Origin: an uncultured Campylobacter sp.
Lineage (GTDB): Bacteria; Campylobacterota; Campylobacteria; Campylobacterales; Campylobacteraceae
Direction of reading: 5' to 3'
DNA: 7,041 nucleotides
NCBI RefSeq assembly: GCF_938045775.1
Contig: NZ_CALIBH010000235.1
Location: 1 to 7,041 of the forward strand
Shown: piece by piece, positions 5,850 to 7,041 of the stretch
How positions within the stretch are numbered: the stretch's first letter is position 1
How the letters are laid out: every line of letters starts with the position of its first letter
Made by a program: the position numbers and the translations under genes
Notes under the pieces: generated by a model
The model's database searches: none
Told to the model about the DNA's origin: nothing
The model's input: only the letters and a program-made list of their open reading frames with translations

Positions 5850-5877
5850 TCTCGCCCGCAAATCTTGTGCGGCGAGA
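5850..5877. repeat. GC-rich hairpin upstream of argH
   Basis: TCTCGC (5850-5855) pairs with GCGAGA (5872-5877), and CGCA (5857-5860) with TGCG (5868-5871), with one unpaired C. This makes a 10-bp stem with a 7-nt loop. Only TTT follows it, so it is a weak terminator on the plus strand. It could be a second terminator element or an operator next to the suspected argH -10 box at 5880. Confidence 0.45.
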
Positions 5878-5879
5878 TT

Positions 5880-5885
5880 TAGAAT
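5880..5885 (+). promoter_or_regulatory. Possible argH -10 box
   Basis: TAGAAT preceded by TT is a fair match to the Campylobacter -10 consensus. It predicts a start near 5892 and a leader of about 32 nt. There is no visible -35, and the GC-rich hairpin occupies the position immediately upstream. A separate promoter is expected because the probable terminator cuts argH off from the preceding operon. Confidence 0.35.
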
Positions 5886-5912
5886 TTTAAAAAATCACCG
5901 AAAATTTAAACG

Positions 5913-5918
5913 AAGGAG
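5913..5918 (+). promoter_or_regulatory. argH ribosome binding site deciding a GTG start
   Basis: AAGGAG lies 5 nt before the GTG at 5924 and 14 nt before the in-frame ATG at 5933. Spacing strongly favours GTG initiation. Confidence 0.7.
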
Positions 5919-5923
5919 CGAGC

Positions 5924-7041
5924 GTGAAAAAAATGTGGGAGGGGCGCTTTAGCGAGGCGAGTTCGGCGCTTTTGGAGGAGTTTAACGCCTCGATCGGCTT
6001 TGATAGGGCGCTTTGGCAGGAGGACATCGCGGGCAGCAAGGCACACGCTTGGATGCTCGGCGCTTGCGGGATTTTAAAGCCTGACGAGAGCGAAAAGATC
6101 GTCGCCGGGCTTGACGTGGTGTTTGAAGAGATAAAAAGCGGAAAATTTGAGTTTAAAACCGCCGACGAGGACATCCATATGGCGGTAGAAAAGCGCCTAA
6201 GCGAGCTCATCGGAAGCGATCTTGGCGGTAGGCTGCACACGGCGCGCAGCAGAAACGACCAGGTCGCACTTGATTTTCGCCTCTACGTGCTTAAAAGCGG
6301 CGCTGCAATCGCCGAAAAGATCCGCGAACTAGTCGCCGCTTTGCGAGATATCGCAAGCAAGCACGCAGACACGCTGATGCCCGGCTACACGCACCTTCAG
6401 CACGCCCAGCCCGTGAGCCTTGCTTATCATTTGCTAGCTTACGCGTTTATGTTTCGTCGCGACTACGAGCGCTTTACCAGCTCGCGCGAGCGAAACAACC
6501 TCTGTCCGCTAGGCTCGGCCGCGCTTGCCGGCACGCCGCATCCTATAAACCGCGAGTCGGTCGCGCGAGAGCTCGGTTTTGCGGGAGTGACGCCAAACGC
6601 GATGGACAGCGTCAGCGATCGCGATTTCGCGCTTGAGATTTTGTTTAACGTAAGCGTACTGATGACGCATGCGTCGCGCCTGTGCGAGGAGCTCATCTTG
6701 TGGAGCTCGCAGGAGTTCGGCTTTGTCACGATCAGCGACGCCTACAGCACGGGTAGCTCAATCATGCCGCAGAAAAAAAACCCAGACGTCGCCGAACTAA
6801 TCCGCGGCAAAACGGGGCGCGTAAACGGCAATCTCGTCGCGCTGCTAACGGTGATGAAGGGCTTGCCGCTAGCATACAACAAGGATATGCAGGAGGACAA
6901 GGAGGGCGTTTTTGATAGCGTCGCCACCGCGCTTGCGAGCCTTGAAATTTTAAAACAGATGCTAAAAACGGCTAAATTTAACGAGCAAAATATGCTAGCG
7001 ATGACGCGCCGCGGGCACCTCACGGCGACCGATCTGGCTGA
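5924..7041 (+). CDS. argH: Argininosuccinate lyase, N-terminal 372 residues (runs off right edge)
   Basis: The frame is open from GTG at 5924 to the window edge and starts MKKMWEGRFSEASSALLEEF. ArgH cleaves argininosuccinate to arginine and fumarate, the last step of arginine synthesis, as a cytoplasmic homotetramer of the aspartase/fumarase superfamily. Markers are the MWxGRFSE N terminus (4-11), DEDIHMAVE (81-89), HTARSRNDQV (105-114), GYTHLQHAQP (154-163) with His160 of the active site, and the superfamily signature GSSIMPQKKNPD (277-288) carrying the catalytic serine (Ser278 or Ser279). KDMQEDKE (320-327) is also typical. Family length is about 455-465 residues, so some 85-95 C-terminal residues lie beyond the window. 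The GTG start is chosen for its AAGGAG site; starting at the ATG at 5933 would drop only three residues. The gene is separated from the upstream operon by 184 bp with a probable terminator. Confidence 0.95.
   Translation, partial: MKKMWEGRFSEASSALLEEFNASIGFDRALWQEDIAGSKAHAWMLGACGILKPDESEKIVAGLDVVFEEIKSGKFEFKTADEDIHMAVEKRLSELIGSDLGGRLHTARSRNDQVALDFRLYVLKSGAAIAEKIRELVAALRDIASKHADTLMPGYTHLQHAQPVSLAYHLLAYAFMFRRDYERFTSSRERNNLCPLGSAALAGTPHPINRESVARELGFAGVTPNAMDSVSDRDFALEILFNVSVLMTHASRLCEELILWSSQEFGFVTISDAYSTGSSIMPQKKNPDVAELIRGKTGRVNGNLVALLTVMKGLPLAYNKDMQEDKEGVFDSVATALASLEILKQMLKTAKFNEQNMLAMTRRGHLTATDLA

Noticed and set aside
1..7041. Mobile element, CRISPR array, tRNA/rRNA or prophage signals
   Set aside because: No transposase or integrase frame, no regularly spaced repeats, no cloverleaf and no rRNA-like sequence was seen on either strand.

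Overview
The window looks like a chromosomal segment from a relatively GC-rich Campylobacter, of the C. gracilis / C. showae / C. curvus kind rather than C. jejuni. Four things suggest this. RecA and enolase are of epsilonproteobacterial type. The gene order (mqnD-like gene divergent from recA, then eno, a small coiled-coil membrane protein and a periplasmic AMIN-type protein) matches the recA-eno neighbourhood I know from C. jejuni and, in part, Helicobacter pylori. Promoters are of the Campylobacter type: a TTTG-like element directly upstream of a -10 box, with no evident -35. The word AAATTT is scattered through otherwise GC-rich coding sequence. The species call is inference.

Layout. Positions 1-503 (minus strand) hold the first 167 codons of an mqnD-like gene of the futalosine menaquinone pathway. 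It is separated from recA by a divergent control region of about 290 bp with a promoter for each direction, a 16-bp perfect palindrome and a weaker inverted repeat. A tightly packed plus-strand unit follows: recA (794-1837), eno (1837-3087), a DivIC/FtsB-like septum protein with a very long N-terminal extension (3089-3913), a CgpA-like secreted protein with seven bacterial N-glycosylation sequons (3910-5100), and an FMN nitroreductase of the NfsB/RdxA kind (5110-5739). Junctions are stop/start overlaps or gaps of 1 and 9 bp, so the five genes are probably co-transcribed and several translationally coupled. Positions 5740-5923 carry a nested inverted repeat (likely terminator), a GC-rich hairpin, and a weak promoter and strong ribosome site for argH, which runs off the right edge at codon 372.

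How the parts fit. Most genes are housekeeping: menaquinone synthesis, recombination, glycolysis, arginine synthesis. The unusual part is the pair at 3089-5100. A predicted inner-membrane division-type protein overlaps a secreted, probably heavily N-glycosylated protein whose C-terminal region resembles AMIN-type envelope domains. Both carry fast-evolving low-complexity segments with internal repeats, one cytoplasmic and one periplasmic. This suggests a cell-envelope module carried in the recA-eno operon. I found no mobile element, CRISPR array, tRNA or rRNA. I see no wholly new system; the glycoprotein and the extended septum protein are the best candidates for new biology.
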